Source: JBDNFP01 sp041689775 (GTDB taxonomy: Bacteria; Bacteroidota; Bacteroidia; Cytophagales; Spirosomataceae). Taken from it: a DNA stretch of 6,610 nucleotides. Both the position numbers and the translations under genes were made by a program. The stretch covers positions 1-6,610 of the forward strand of contig JBDNFP010000371.1 in the NCBI GenBank assembly GCA_041689775.1, given 5' to 3'. The notes beneath the pieces are model-generated. The model was not told the origin of the DNA. It worked only from the letters and a program-made list of their open reading frames with translations, and searched no databases. Of this stretch, positions 1 through 6,610 are shown piece by piece; position 1 is the stretch's first letter; each line of letters starts with the position of its first letter.

Positions 1-59
1 ATGTAATCTGTAAGTAGTCATAGCTTTCTTCTTTAGCTATAACTAACAAGACGTATTAA
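1..59. other. A/T-rich non-coding segment abutting the truncated permease
   Basis: This segment is clearly richer in A and T than the permease that follows. All three forward frames contain stops, including TAA at 57-59 directly in the permease frame, so it cannot encode the missing N-terminal part of that protein. It holds a short inverted repeat (ATAGCT at 20-25, AGCTAT at 35-40, 9-base loop). I infer foreign or rearranged DNA, possibly the right end of an insertion sequence, but nothing here identifies an element. Confidence 0.35.
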
Positions 60-83
60 AGTTTCTCAACCACTAGTATTGCT

Positions 84-1625
84 TTGTTGATTCTTTTGAT
101 AGCGTGGTTTAATTACGTGAATCTCTCAACGGCCAATGCGCTCAAAAGAGCCAATGAAGTAGGGGTGCGCAAAGCCATTGGGGCTACTCAATCCAACCTC
201 GTCGGTCAGTTTTTGGGTGAATCGCTTCTCACGAATACGCTCGGTTTCGTACTTGCTAGCGTATTAGTTAGCATTTTACAGCCGTTTTTCGTTGATTTGA
301 TTGGGAAAGAGGTATCCTTTCAAGTCCTGGCCAAAACGCCGGTGTGGCTCTATGGTTTGGGTTTATTGCTGGTAGGTTCGCTGCTGTCGGGCTTTTATAC
401 GGCTTGGGTGCTTTCTAATTTTAAACCTATTGAAACCCTGAAAGGGAAGGTAAGCAATAACGCCAAAGGTATCTGGCTTCGTAAAGGATTGGTCGTAGGG
501 CAGTTTGCTATCTCGACTTGCCTCATTTTGGCTACTATCGTTATTTATAGTCAGCTAAGGTACATGCAAAACAAAGATCTGGGTATCAATACAGAACAAG
601 TGCTGGTGGTACAAGGACCAGAAATTGGGAAGGATAGTACTTTTAGAACCCGCAGTTCGGCATTTGCCAATGCCATTGATCAACAAAGCTTTGTGCAAGA
701 CTATGCTACCTCGAATAGTGTACCGAGTCGGTCTTATAATTTCCGGACTGCGGGCTTTACCCAGCCCGGATCAAAGCCTAAGGACGAACTCCAATCGTAC
801 GCCTTCGCCATTATTGGCGACCGCTATCTAAAAATATATGACATCGAACTGAAAGCAGGACGTAATTTTACGGCCGCCGAGGTCAATGTAGCATGGAATA
901 ATAATTCCAAAGTACTACTTAACGAGAAGGCTGTGGCTGCACTTGGATTTAACTCACCAGAAGAGGCCGTGCGGACCAAAGTGAAATGGGATGAACGCTA
1001 CTTGGATGTGATCGGAGTGGTGGAAGACTACCATCATACAAGCTTGCAAAATGAGATTGATCCTATTATTTTTTATCCTCAGAATTCCGCCGTTTATTAC
1101 AGTATTCGCCTCACTCCCCAAAATATGAATGATAAGGTAGCTAGTCTGGAAAAGTTATTTAAAGCCAGCTTTCCGGGCAATCCCTTTGAGTACTTTTTTA
1201 TGGATGAGAGCTATCAGAAAGCGTACTATAACGAGCAGCAATATGGGAACCTATTTACCATTGCCGCGCTGTTGGCGATATTTATTGCTTGTTTGGGCTT
1301 GTTTGGCCTGGCTACCTTTACGGTCGAAGCTCGCACAAAAGAAATCGGCGTCCGGAAGGTACTGGGAGCGAGTATGTCAAGCATCGTAACCTTGCTCAGC
1401 AAAGATTTTCTACTTCTGGTTGGTATTGCTATTTTGATTGCCTCGCCGTTGGCGGCCTATCTCCTGCATCAGTGGTTGCAAGACTTCGCCTACCGAATCG
1501 AGATTGAGTGGTGGGTGTTTGCGATTGGAGCCTTGGTGGCCGTTTCCATTGCCTTTGTTACCGTTGGGTATCAGTCCATCAAAGCAGGATTAATGAATCC
1601 GGTAGATTCACTGCGGTCGGAGTAG
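84..1625 (+). pseudogene. ABC transporter permease, MacB/FtsX type, 5'-truncated
   Basis: This is the C-terminal part of a large double-FtsX permease of the MacB type. Full members in Bacteroidota are about 790-800 residues: helix, periplasmic MacB core, three-helix FtsX domain, then the same again. Only about 513 residues remain. Seen here: the end of a membrane helix, the first FtsX motif EVGVRKAIGA (residues 25-34), helices near 52-72 and 89-109, a linking helix at 135-156, the second periplasmic domain (about 170-385, with GVVEDYHHTSL at 311-321), and the second FtsX domain (388-513, EIGVRKVLGA at 420-429). The first helix and first periplasmic domain are missing. The open frame runs back only to 60, after a TAA at 57-59. 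Position 84 is a TTG inside what should be a membrane helix, so it is probably not a real start. Such permeases work with a MacB/LolD-like ATPase to drive export or envelope processes. This copy is probably non-functional. Identity is secure; pseudogene status is inferred from the sharp 5' loss. Confidence 0.85.
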
Positions 1626-1748
1626 AGGCAGAATTTGTTCACATTCAAAAGAAACCAAAGGGCGTACGAAGCGGTTATCTTCATTCAACGACCCCTCATG
1701 GGTTTACGGTCCTTATTTTGAACGTAAAGTAAAACATCAATATACAAT

Positions 1749-2045
1749 ATGCTCTCACAACTATTAAGCACCGCTTTGGGGCGCTTTCGCATCATAGCCT
1801 TTCTGGAAGGCTGTTCCTTTCCGTTACTCGGCCTGACCATGATTCTTAAATACCAGTACGCCATGCCCAAGCCCAACTATGTGGTAGGAATGGCGCACGG
1901 TCTGTTGTTCATTGTTTACGTTGCCATGGTTCTGTTGGTGGGGCGAATATACCGTTGGTCACTCTGGAAGATGTTTCTAGCCTTCCTTGCTTCGCTGGTA
2001 CCCTTCGGGACTTTCTACGCTGATAAGAAGCTTTTTCGGGAGTAA
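1749..2045 (+). CDS. DUF3817 family small integral membrane protein
   Basis: A complete 98-residue hydrophobic protein matching the DUF3817 family of small bacterial membrane proteins, which are usually about 90-110 residues. Visible family features are GRFRIIAFLEG (11-21) with SFPLL, the MPKP turn (39-42), the conserved His-Gly in GMAHGLLF (47-54), and ASLVPFGTFYADKKL near the C-terminus (81-95). Three membrane segments can be placed at about 14-34, 46-66 and 74-92. The ATG at 1749 is the natural start because the family alignment begins within the first dozen residues. It follows the permease by 123 bases and precedes the glycosidase by 137 bases, so co-transcription is possible but not shown. 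The biochemical role of DUF3817 is unknown to me. Confidence 0.85.
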   Translation: MLSQLLSTALGRFRIIAFLEGCSFPLLGLTMILKYQYAMPKPNYVVGMAHGLLFIVYVAMVLLVGRIYRWSLWKMFLAFLASLVPFGTFYADKKLFRE

Positions 2046-2182
2046 TATCTACACGTGGTAGTTCTAATGTTACGTTTTTTTCAATGGTACCAAATTGTTA
2101 AGTTCGGTGAAATCTTTTGGAACCGGAATACGTTTTCACCTTCCACGAACAAAGAGTTAAAGTCTGAAAACAGTATGGTGTT

Positions 2183-3568
2183 TTGAAAGTTGTTGGCGAA
2201 TTGATCGAGGAACGAGTTAAGGAAACTTGCTTACCTGAGCCCCCTTTTTCCAAAGGTGATTTTGGGAGTAATTTTCTCTGGGGAACTGCCACGGCTGCCT
2301 TTCAGATCGAGGGCGCCACCGCAACCCACGGAAGGGGGGCGTCGATCTGGGATACTTTTACCAAACGCCGGGGAAAGATCAAAAATAATCACCACGCTGA
2401 GCAAGCCTGCGAGCATTACTATCGTTACGAAGAGGATCTTGCGTTAGTACGCGAACTAGGTTTTAAGGAATACCGATTTTCGATTTCATGGTCCCGGATT
2501 TTCCCCGAAGGTACAGGTACCGTCAATCCGGAGGGGGTAGATTTTTACCACCGGATTATTGATCAATGCCTGTCGTTGGGCGTTGTGCCCTGGATTACCC
2601 TCTACCACTGGGATTTACCCCAAGCGTTAGAAAATAAGGGTGGGTGGAAAAACCGAGACGTGGTCGACTGGTTTGTGGACTACGCCGATTTCTGTACCCA
2701 GGAGTACGGCCACAAGGTAAAGTACTGGCTCATTCTAAATGAACCCATGGCGGTAGCGACGCTAGGCTACACCACGGGACTGCACGCGCCGGGGCGACGT
2801 GGATTAACCAATTTTTTACCCGTAGTACATCACTTGGCTCTCTGCCAGGCGGAGGGAGGGCGCATAGTACGACGCAATGTTACGGGTGCTCGGATAGGCA
2901 CAACCTTTTCATGTTCGCACGTAGAACCTTACACGGTTTCCGGACGGGATGTCAGAGCGGCTAAGCGGGTCGACGCATTGCTCAATCGACTTTTTGTGGA
3001 GCCTAGCTTGGGCTTGGGGTACCCGGTGGATGCTTTTCCTTTTCTAGGTAAGATTCAAAAATACTTCCGACCCGGCGATGACGAAAAACTGCGGTTTGAT
3101 TTTGATTTTGTAGGGCTACAAAACTACTTTCGGGTGGTCGTGAAGCACTCGTATCTTTTCCCTTTGCTGTGGGCTAAAGAAATGAAGCCGGCGGGCCACC
3201 GCACGGTGATGGGCTGGGAGGTAGCCCCCGAAGGCCTCTATCACATCCTGAAACAGTTTGGAGAATATGTGGGTATCAACGAACTGATTATTTCCGAAAA
3301 CGGAGCGGCATTTACTGATAAATTACATCATGGGGCTATCCACGACCCCCAACGGATCGATTTTTTTAGTGATTATTTACAACAAGCCCTGCGTGCCAAG
3401 CGGGAAGGAGTAAACCTGAAAGGTTACTTTGTGTGGTCATTACTCGACAATTTTGAGTGGGCCGAAGGGTACCACCCCCGTTTTGGATTGGTCCACGTGG
3501 ACTATACTTCGCAAAAAAGAACCATCAAAAGTTCTGGACGCTGGTTCGCTGACCTATTGCAGGCCTAA
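2183..3568 (+). CDS. Family 1 glycoside hydrolase (probable beta-glucosidase)
   Basis: This is a complete GH1 enzyme, a retaining (beta/alpha)8-barrel glycosidase that hydrolyses beta-linked glucosides or galactosides. The N-terminal signature FLWGTATAAFQIEGA is at residues 31-45. The acid/base glutamate is E187 in LNEP, and the nucleophile is E372 in ISENG. Sugar-binding residues expected for the family are present: Q41, H142 in YHWDLPQ, N186, W418, and E425-W426 in DNFEW. The length of 461 is normal (about 445-465). No signal peptide is visible, so it should act in the cytoplasm on imported oligosaccharides; exact substrate cannot be read from sequence. The start is uncertain. The only usable codon upstream of the family domain in this frame is TTG at 2183 (another TTG lies at 2201), after an in-frame TGA at 2165-2167. 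The first ~25 residues are unlike the family and contain codons that resemble an interspersed palindromic repeat. No transporter or regulator gene adjoins it. Confidence 0.93.
   Translation: MKVVGELIEERVKETCLPEPPFSKGDFGSNFLWGTATAAFQIEGATATHGRGASIWDTFTKRRGKIKNNHHAEQACEHYYRYEEDLALVRELGFKEYRFSISWSRIFPEGTGTVNPEGVDFYHRIIDQCLSLGVVPWITLYHWDLPQALENKGGWKNRDVVDWFVDYADFCTQEYGHKVKYWLILNEPMAVATLGYTTGLHAPGRRGLTNFLPVVHHLALCQAEGGRIVRRNVTGARIGTTFSCSHVEPYTVSGRDVRAAKRVDALLNRLFVEPSLGLGYPVDAFPFLGKIQKYFRPGDDEKLRFDFDFVGLQNYFRVVVKHSYLFPLLWAKEMKPAGHRTVMGWEVAPEGLYHILKQFGEYVGINELIISENGAAFTDKLHHGAIHDPQRIDFFSDYLQQALRAKREGVNLKGYFVWSLLDNFEWAEGYHPRFGLVHVDYTSQKRTIKSSGRWFADLLQA
2239..2266. repeat. REP-like C-run/G-run imperfect palindrome in the GH1 5' codons
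   Basis: A run of five C and five T (2240-2249) is followed by CCAAAGG, TGATTTT and GGG. CCTTT at 2243-2247 pairs with AAAGG at 2252-2256 around a TTCC loop. Read on the reverse strand it would encode KSPLEKGG. From memory, that peptide is the hallmark mistranslation of a short interspersed repeat common in Bacteroidota and cyanobacteria. Only this one degenerate copy is in the window, so the call rests on resemblance. It lies inside the reading frame of the glycosidase, just before its conserved domain. Confidence 0.35.
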
Positions 3569-3640
3569 TCCATTCCAACCCTTTGGTACTGACGAGGGTC
3601 TTACCATTAACAAACTAAAACCTTGATCTCATCAAATACT

Positions 3641-4012
3641 ATGAAACTTACCTTAACCTTATTGAGCCTTCTGCTTTGGATAGGCTGTGATAATTCTGAC
3701 ACAAAAATATCAACCCAAACCATCGAAACTCGCACCCGGATCGTTAGTAATCTGGCCGTGGATGGCTGCGACTGGCATTTCGAAGTTTGGAATGCTGATT
3801 CTACCACTATTACTAACTATGTGCCGACCCGTGCTTCCGAGCCCAAAGTAAAGGCCGCCGTACCAAAGTTCGGAACCGAAGACGCTTACTCGTTTATTGA
3901 TGTGGATATCAAGTACCGGACCAGCAATGAAAAAAGGAACCTAACCTGTGGGTGGGGTAAAATTTTAGAGGTAGAAGCCATTGAAATAGTAGACATCAAG
4001 ACCGTGGAATAA
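3641..4012 (+). CDS. Small predicted lipoprotein of unknown function
   Basis: I do not recognise this family. From the ATG at 3641 the product is 123 residues: a short positively charged start, a hydrophobic stretch (about 3-15) and a cysteine at 16 followed by DNSD. This looks like a lipoprotein signal with cleavage before C16, although Trp at -3 in LWIGC is unusual for a lipobox. The mature part is about 108 residues, mostly beta-prone, with two more cysteines (C43 in VDGCDW and C103 in LTCGWG) that could pair in the periplasm. The C-terminal pattern of alternating hydrophobic and acidic residues suggests a small beta-sandwich or barrel. A TTG at 3623 would add six residues before the signal and is less likely. 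The gene starts 72 bases after the glycosidase and ends 58 bases before a strong terminator, so it is probably the last gene of that transcript. Confidence 0.72.
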   Translation: MKLTLTLLSLLLWIGCDNSDTKISTQTIETRTRIVSNLAVDGCDWHFEVWNADSTTITNYVPTRASEPKVKAAVPKFGTEDAYSFIDVDIKYRTSNEKRNLTCGWGKILEVEAIEIVDIKTVE

Positions 4013-4070
4013 AGTGCGACCTGAGGGAGATTTATTCCTTTTAATCCACGTTTTACGCTTCATCAGCACC

Positions 4071-4112
4071 GTCCGAAAGTGTACAGTAATTGTACGCTTT
4101 CGGACATTTTTT
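4071..4112 (+). terminator. Strong intrinsic terminator after the lipoprotein gene
   Basis: The left arm 4071-4085 pairs with 4091-4105 in a 15-bp stem containing a single T-G wobble (4080/4096). The loop is the five bases GTAAT, and six T follow at 4107-4112. The opposite strand has no matching T-run, so it acts in the + direction. It separates the lipoprotein transcript from the ABC ATPase gene. Confidence 0.9.
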
Positions 4113-4260
4113 ATATATAGTTTTTCGTAAGTAATTGATAAACAGATGTATGGTATTGTGGTACGTAAATTTCAATACTGTTGGTAAGTGACTTTATCGC
4201 TTTCATACAATTCGGAAAATTGATGAGTACCTGTCAACTTTCTAACATCCAAAAAACTCT

Positions 4261-4923
4261 ATGATCAAACTGGAAAATATTGCCAAACACTACCCCGCTG
4301 GCTTTGGTAAAACCTATGTACTTCGCAACATCAGTCTTGATATAAAGGAAGGGGAATTCGTCTCGATTATGGGACCTTCGGGTTCGGGTAAATCAACTTT
4401 GTTGCATATTCTGGGCCTGCTGGAAGAACCTTCCGAAGGAGAATATTTACTTCTGGACGAACCGGTGCAAAAACTAAGTGAAAAGAAGCGGACGGAATTA
4501 CACCGTCATCAGATCGGGTTTGTGTTCCAGGCGTATCACCTCATCGACGAGCTAACCGTGTACGAAAACATCGAGACTCCGCTCTTGTACAAAGGGGTGC
4601 CTTCTTCCGAGCGGAAGAGCCGGGTCGCTGAGCTATTGGATCGCTTCAACATGGTAGCCAAGAAAGATTTGTTTCCGAGTCAGCTCTCGGGCGGGCAGCA
4701 GCAGCTGGTAGGCGTGGCGCGGGCCATTGTGCACAATCCGAAGGTGGTATTTGCCGACGAACCCACCGGAAACCTTCACTCGGAGCAGGCGGAGGAGATT
4801 ATGGAGTTGTTTCAAAAACTGAATAAGGAAGATAAAGTCACGATTATTCAGGTAACGCACTCCGAGAAAAACGCCGGGTATGGTCACCGGACCATCCGCT
4901 TGAAAGATGGGTGGATGGCCTGA
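4261..4923 (+). CDS. ABC transporter ATP-binding protein, MacB/LolD type
   Basis: A complete 220-residue nucleotide-binding subunit that would hydrolyse ATP on the cytoplasmic face to drive a MacB/FtsX-type permease. All motifs are present: Walker A GPSGSGKST (38-46), Q-loop FVFQ (87-90), signature LSGGQ (142-146), Walker B VVFADE (162-167) and the switch histidine H200 in VTHSEKN. The length is normal for LolD/MacB-type ATPases (about 220-250). Two positions differ from the commonest form: the residue after LSGGQQQ is Leu instead of Arg, and the D-loop reads GNLHS instead of GNLDS. I recall the same changes in a Bacteroidota/Acidobacteriota subgroup ending in DGW, so they look like subgroup traits and not damage. 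The start ATG at 4261 immediately precedes the conserved N-terminal strand. A TolC-family gene follows after 58 bases on the same strand, suggesting one exporter operon. No intact permease is in the window. The 148 bases between the upstream terminator and this start should hold its promoter, but I see no clear Bacteroidota -7/-33 pair. Confidence 0.93.
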   Translation: MIKLENIAKHYPAGFGKTYVLRNISLDIKEGEFVSIMGPSGSGKSTLLHILGLLEEPSEGEYLLLDEPVQKLSEKKRTELHRHQIGFVFQAYHLIDELTVYENIETPLLYKGVPSSERKSRVAELLDRFNMVAKKDLFPSQLSGGQQQLVGVARAIVHNPKVVFADEPTGNLHSEQAEEIMELFQKLNKEDKVTIIQVTHSEKNAGYGHRTIRLKDGWMA

Positions 4924-4981
4924 GGCTTTATTCCCTTGCTTCGAAAATGCCCAACAGACACTACAAAAATTTCTATTAGCC

Positions 4982-6319
4982 ATGGTTTCCCTAAAAATTT
5001 TCCATCAGATACTAGTGCAGTTAGTATTACTAGGTCTGTTTTTTCTACACCTACCAACGGTGGCCCAGTCGGTACTTAGCTTACAAGAATGTGCCGAGTT
5101 GTTGGTCAATAATAACCTGACCTACCGCGACGGTCGCTTGCAGGCGGATGCCGCCCGGGCGCAGTGGCAGCAGGCTAAGTCGCAGCAATTGCCCTCGTTG
5201 GGTGTCAATCTTAGTCAGGGGTTAAATTTGGGGCGTAGTATCGACCGCTTTACCAACGCCTATATTGATCAGCTGTATAATTCCAGCTACGTCGGTGCTG
5301 GGGTACAGCTACCTATTTTTCAGGGCTTTCAGGTACAACATCAGATTCGCCAATTTCAGTTGTTGAAAGAATCGAGCGAGGAAAATAGCTTGGTAGTCCG
5401 TAATAATCAGACCTTATTGATGGTGCAGGCCTACGTACAGGTGTTGGCGGCACAAGCGCTCTATGAGTCGGCGCAGCAGCAGGTACTTTCCAGTCGTGAG
5501 CAGGTAGACCGCGTACAGAAGCAGGTAAATGCCGGGGTGATCGGTGCCAATATGCTCTACGAGATCAAGTCTCAGCTGAGTAACGATCGATTTGAGGAAG
5601 TAACGGCTCTGAATAATTACCGGGGGGCTCGTCTTAGTTTGTTCCAACTATTGAATGTTCACCCGGACGACAGCATCCAACTGAAACCCCTAACCATATT
5701 GGCGAGTGAGCCAGAGCTCACGGAGGCAGTTTACGGAGAATCGCAGGCTAATTTTCCCACCATTCGGGCGGCGGAGCTTCGCCGGCAGAGTGTTGGGTAT
5801 CAGTTAAAATCGATTCGGGCGCTGAATCTGCCGTCGCTCAACCTCAATACGAATTTTGGGGCTTTTTACGCTTCTACCAATAAACAACTTGACTATTTTA
5901 AGCAGCTGAACGCTACCCGGAACGGCTCGTTGAGTTTAGGGTTGTATGTACCCATTATGGGCCGTTGGCAAACCCGCCCCCGTATCGAGCTCGCCAAAGT
6001 ACAGGAGCGCATAGCGGCCAATCAGTTGGACCAAACCAAACAGATACTTCGGCAGTCCATCGAGCAGAGTGTGCTCAATGTTACCGCTTCCCGCGACCGC
6101 TTCGAAGCGGCCCGGGATCAGGCCGAAGCACTGGAAGCCAGCTTTGGAACCGTAGCGAGCCGACTCAATGCGGGTACGGCCACTATTTTTGAGTTTTCGC
6201 TTTCTAAGGCAAATCTGGCCAGGGCGGAGGCCAACGAGATCCGGTCTTCCTATGAATATTTAATGAACCAGAAGATTCTGCAATACTACCGTCAGGGTAG
6301 CTGGGATGGACTTCTATAA
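4982..6319 (+). CDS. TolC-family outer-membrane efflux protein
   Basis: A 445-residue outer-membrane channel protein of the TolC/OEP superfamily, which forms a trimeric duct for substrates delivered by an inner-membrane pump and a periplasmic adaptor. The ATG at 4982 gives a clear Sec signal peptide (hydrophobic core about 9-24, likely cleavage after VAQ at about 27-29). A longer frame from 4907 would overlap the ATPase by 17 bases and bury this signal behind 25 residues, so it is rejected. Two OEP repeats are visible: LSLQECAELL (32-41) leading into a coiled-coil helix, LPSL (70-73), barrel strands near 74-115 (VGAGVQLPIF), long helices about 116-225; then LPSLNLNTNFG (283-293), strands to LSLGLYVPIMG (317-327), helices about 334-435 with the NAGTATIFEFSLSKANL stretch (396-412). 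The length is typical (420-470). Its position behind the ATPase points to a MacAB-TolC-like exporter. A terminator follows immediately, so it probably ends the operon. Confidence 0.92.
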   Translation: MVSLKIFHQILVQLVLLGLFFLHLPTVAQSVLSLQECAELLVNNNLTYRDGRLQADAARAQWQQAKSQQLPSLGVNLSQGLNLGRSIDRFTNAYIDQLYNSSYVGAGVQLPIFQGFQVQHQIRQFQLLKESSEENSLVVRNNQTLLMVQAYVQVLAAQALYESAQQQVLSSREQVDRVQKQVNAGVIGANMLYEIKSQLSNDRFEEVTALNNYRGARLSLFQLLNVHPDDSIQLKPLTILASEPELTEAVYGESQANFPTIRAAELRRQSVGYQLKSIRALNLPSLNLNTNFGAFYASTNKQLDYFKQLNATRNGSLSLGLYVPIMGRWQTRPRIELAKVQERIAANQLDQTKQILRQSIEQSVLNVTASRDRFEAARDQAEALEASFGTVASRLNAGTATIFEFSLSKANLARAEANEIRSSYEYLMNQKILQYYRQGSWDGLL

Positions 6320-6330
6320 AGTTATTATGT

Positions 6331-6360
6331 AGCTGGTAGCTTATTAGATACCAGTTTTTA
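6331..6360 (+). terminator. Intrinsic terminator after the TolC-family gene
   Basis: CTGGTA at 6333-6338 pairs with TACCAG at 6349-6354, with two more inner pairs (6340-6341 with 6346-6347) past a G-A mismatch. The outer bases 6331-6332 can pair with the first T residues. Five T follow at 6355-6359. It starts 11 bases after the stop codon. Weaker than the hairpin at 4071, but well placed. Confidence 0.72.
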
Positions 6361-6374
6361 AGTGATTTACAATA

Positions 6375-6610
6375 GACTTGTTGTATTGGAAATATTTTCG
6401 TATATATGATATGATCATTTCAATTAACGACTTAAACACTGAACGGCAATGGCGTTCGGCAACTGGATGTAATAAGCAACGTTTCACGAATTTACTCAAC
6501 CTTTTCGAGCGGCAATATCTCGTTACTTTCGGTAGGACGCTCGCCGAAAGCAGAGCCGATAGTCTAAAGGAATCCGTGGTAGAAACAGAGGAAGATTTGT
6601 TACTTTTGAC
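6375..6610 (+). mobile_element. Left part of an insertion sequence (right end outside window)
   Basis: The presence of an element is inferred from the transposase-like gene starting at 6411. The left boundary is a guess: GACTTGTTG at 6375-6383 lies 36 bases before the ATG, a typical distance for a terminal inverted repeat. The reverse complement of 45-52 reads GTCTTGTT, one base different from 6375-6382, which is suggestive but short. Neither a second end nor a target duplication can be seen. Confidence 0.4.
6411..6610 (+). CDS. Transposase N-terminus (IS5-like, DDE type), cut by window end
   Basis: An open frame of 66 codons plus two bases runs from ATG 6411 off the end of the window without a stop. 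The start MIISINDLNTERQWRSATG, the NKQRFTNLL helix, the FGRTLAESRADS segment and an acidic EEDLLLL segment match what I remember of the N-terminal helix-turn-helix region of an IS5-like 'transposase family protein' frequent in Spirosoma and relatives. The catalytic DDE domain would lie outside the window, so activity cannot be judged. Another ATG at 6406 is followed by a stop within two codons. The gene sits 91 bases after the TolC gene and 50 bases beyond its terminator. It could be another DNA-binding protein, but transposase is by far the best reading. Confidence 0.7.
   Translation, partial: MIISINDLNTERQWRSATGCNKQRFTNLLNLFERQYLVTFGRTLAESRADSLKESVVETEEDLLLL

Noticed and set aside
2049..2061. 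CTAC/GTAG inverted repeat after the DUF3817 gene
   Set aside because: The stem is only four base pairs with a five-base loop, and the nearest T-run is about 14 bases away, so it is not a credible terminator.
2129..2136. TACGTTTT as a Bacteroidota -7 box (consensus TAnnTTTG) for the GH1 gene
   Set aside because: Seven of eight bases match, but no TTTG-like -33 element stands at the right distance, and similar partial matches (2071, 4166, 6393) are scattered through the A/T-rich gaps.
2098..2292. Minus-strand frame containing PKSPLEKGG
   Set aside because: This peptide is the typical mistranslation of a short interspersed repeat; the frame overlaps the start of the GH1 gene and shows no protein family features.
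3578..3599. ACCCT/AGGGT hairpin between the GH1 and lipoprotein genes
   Set aside because: Five base pairs across a twelve-base loop without a following T-run is too weak to call a terminator.
4907..4981. N-terminal extension of the TolC protein from the ATG at 4907
   Set aside because: It overlaps the ATPase end and would put 25 unrelated residues ahead of a good signal peptide; the ATG at 4982 is the better start.
4633..4983. 116-codon open frame on the minus strand
   Set aside because: It lies opposite the well-supported ABC ATPase, has no recognisable domain, and its pattern is explained by the codon use of the + strand gene.
1..6610. tRNA, rRNA, CRISPR array, riboswitch or toxin-antitoxin pair
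   Set aside because: Reading both strands I saw no cloverleaf, no regularly spaced direct repeats, no recognisable leader RNA motif and no paired small genes of a known toxin-antitoxin type.

Overview
The window looks like Bacteroidota chromosome, most likely order Cytophagales (Spirosoma/Dyadobacter-like). The reasons are the large FtsX/MacB-type permease of the double-repeat kind that is expanded in that group, a GH1 enzyme and an IS-type transposase that resemble the forms I know from it, and start codons preceded by A/T-rich DNA instead of Shine-Dalgarno sites. The placement rests on remembered family resemblance; no search was run. Every gene I can support lies on the + strand.

Layout. 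Bases 1-59 are A/T-rich and closed by stops in all three forward frames. From about 60-84 to 1625 runs the C-terminal two thirds of an ABC permease that has lost its N-terminal helix and first periplasmic domain. Then come a 98-residue DUF3817 membrane protein (1749-2045), a complete family 1 glycoside hydrolase (2183-3568) whose first codons are unusual, and a small predicted lipoprotein (3641-4012). A strong intrinsic terminator (4071-4112) closes this block. A second block holds a MacB/LolD-type ABC ATPase (4261-4923) and a TolC-family outer-membrane protein (4982-6319), closed by another hairpin terminator (6331-6360). The window ends inside the start of a transposase gene (6411 onward).

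How the genes relate. The ATPase and TolC protein are two parts of a MacAB-TolC-like tripartite exporter. The periplasmic adaptor is absent from the window, and the only permease is a truncated one separated from the pair by three genes. The GH1 enzyme has all its catalytic residues and no signal peptide, so it probably splits imported beta-glucosides in the cytoplasm. The DUF3817 protein and the lipoprotein have no assignable role.

I found no convincing new biological system. The points worth a second look are the broken permease, the possible insertion-sequence ends at both edges of the window, the odd start of the GH1 gene with its repeat-like hairpin, and the incomplete exporter.
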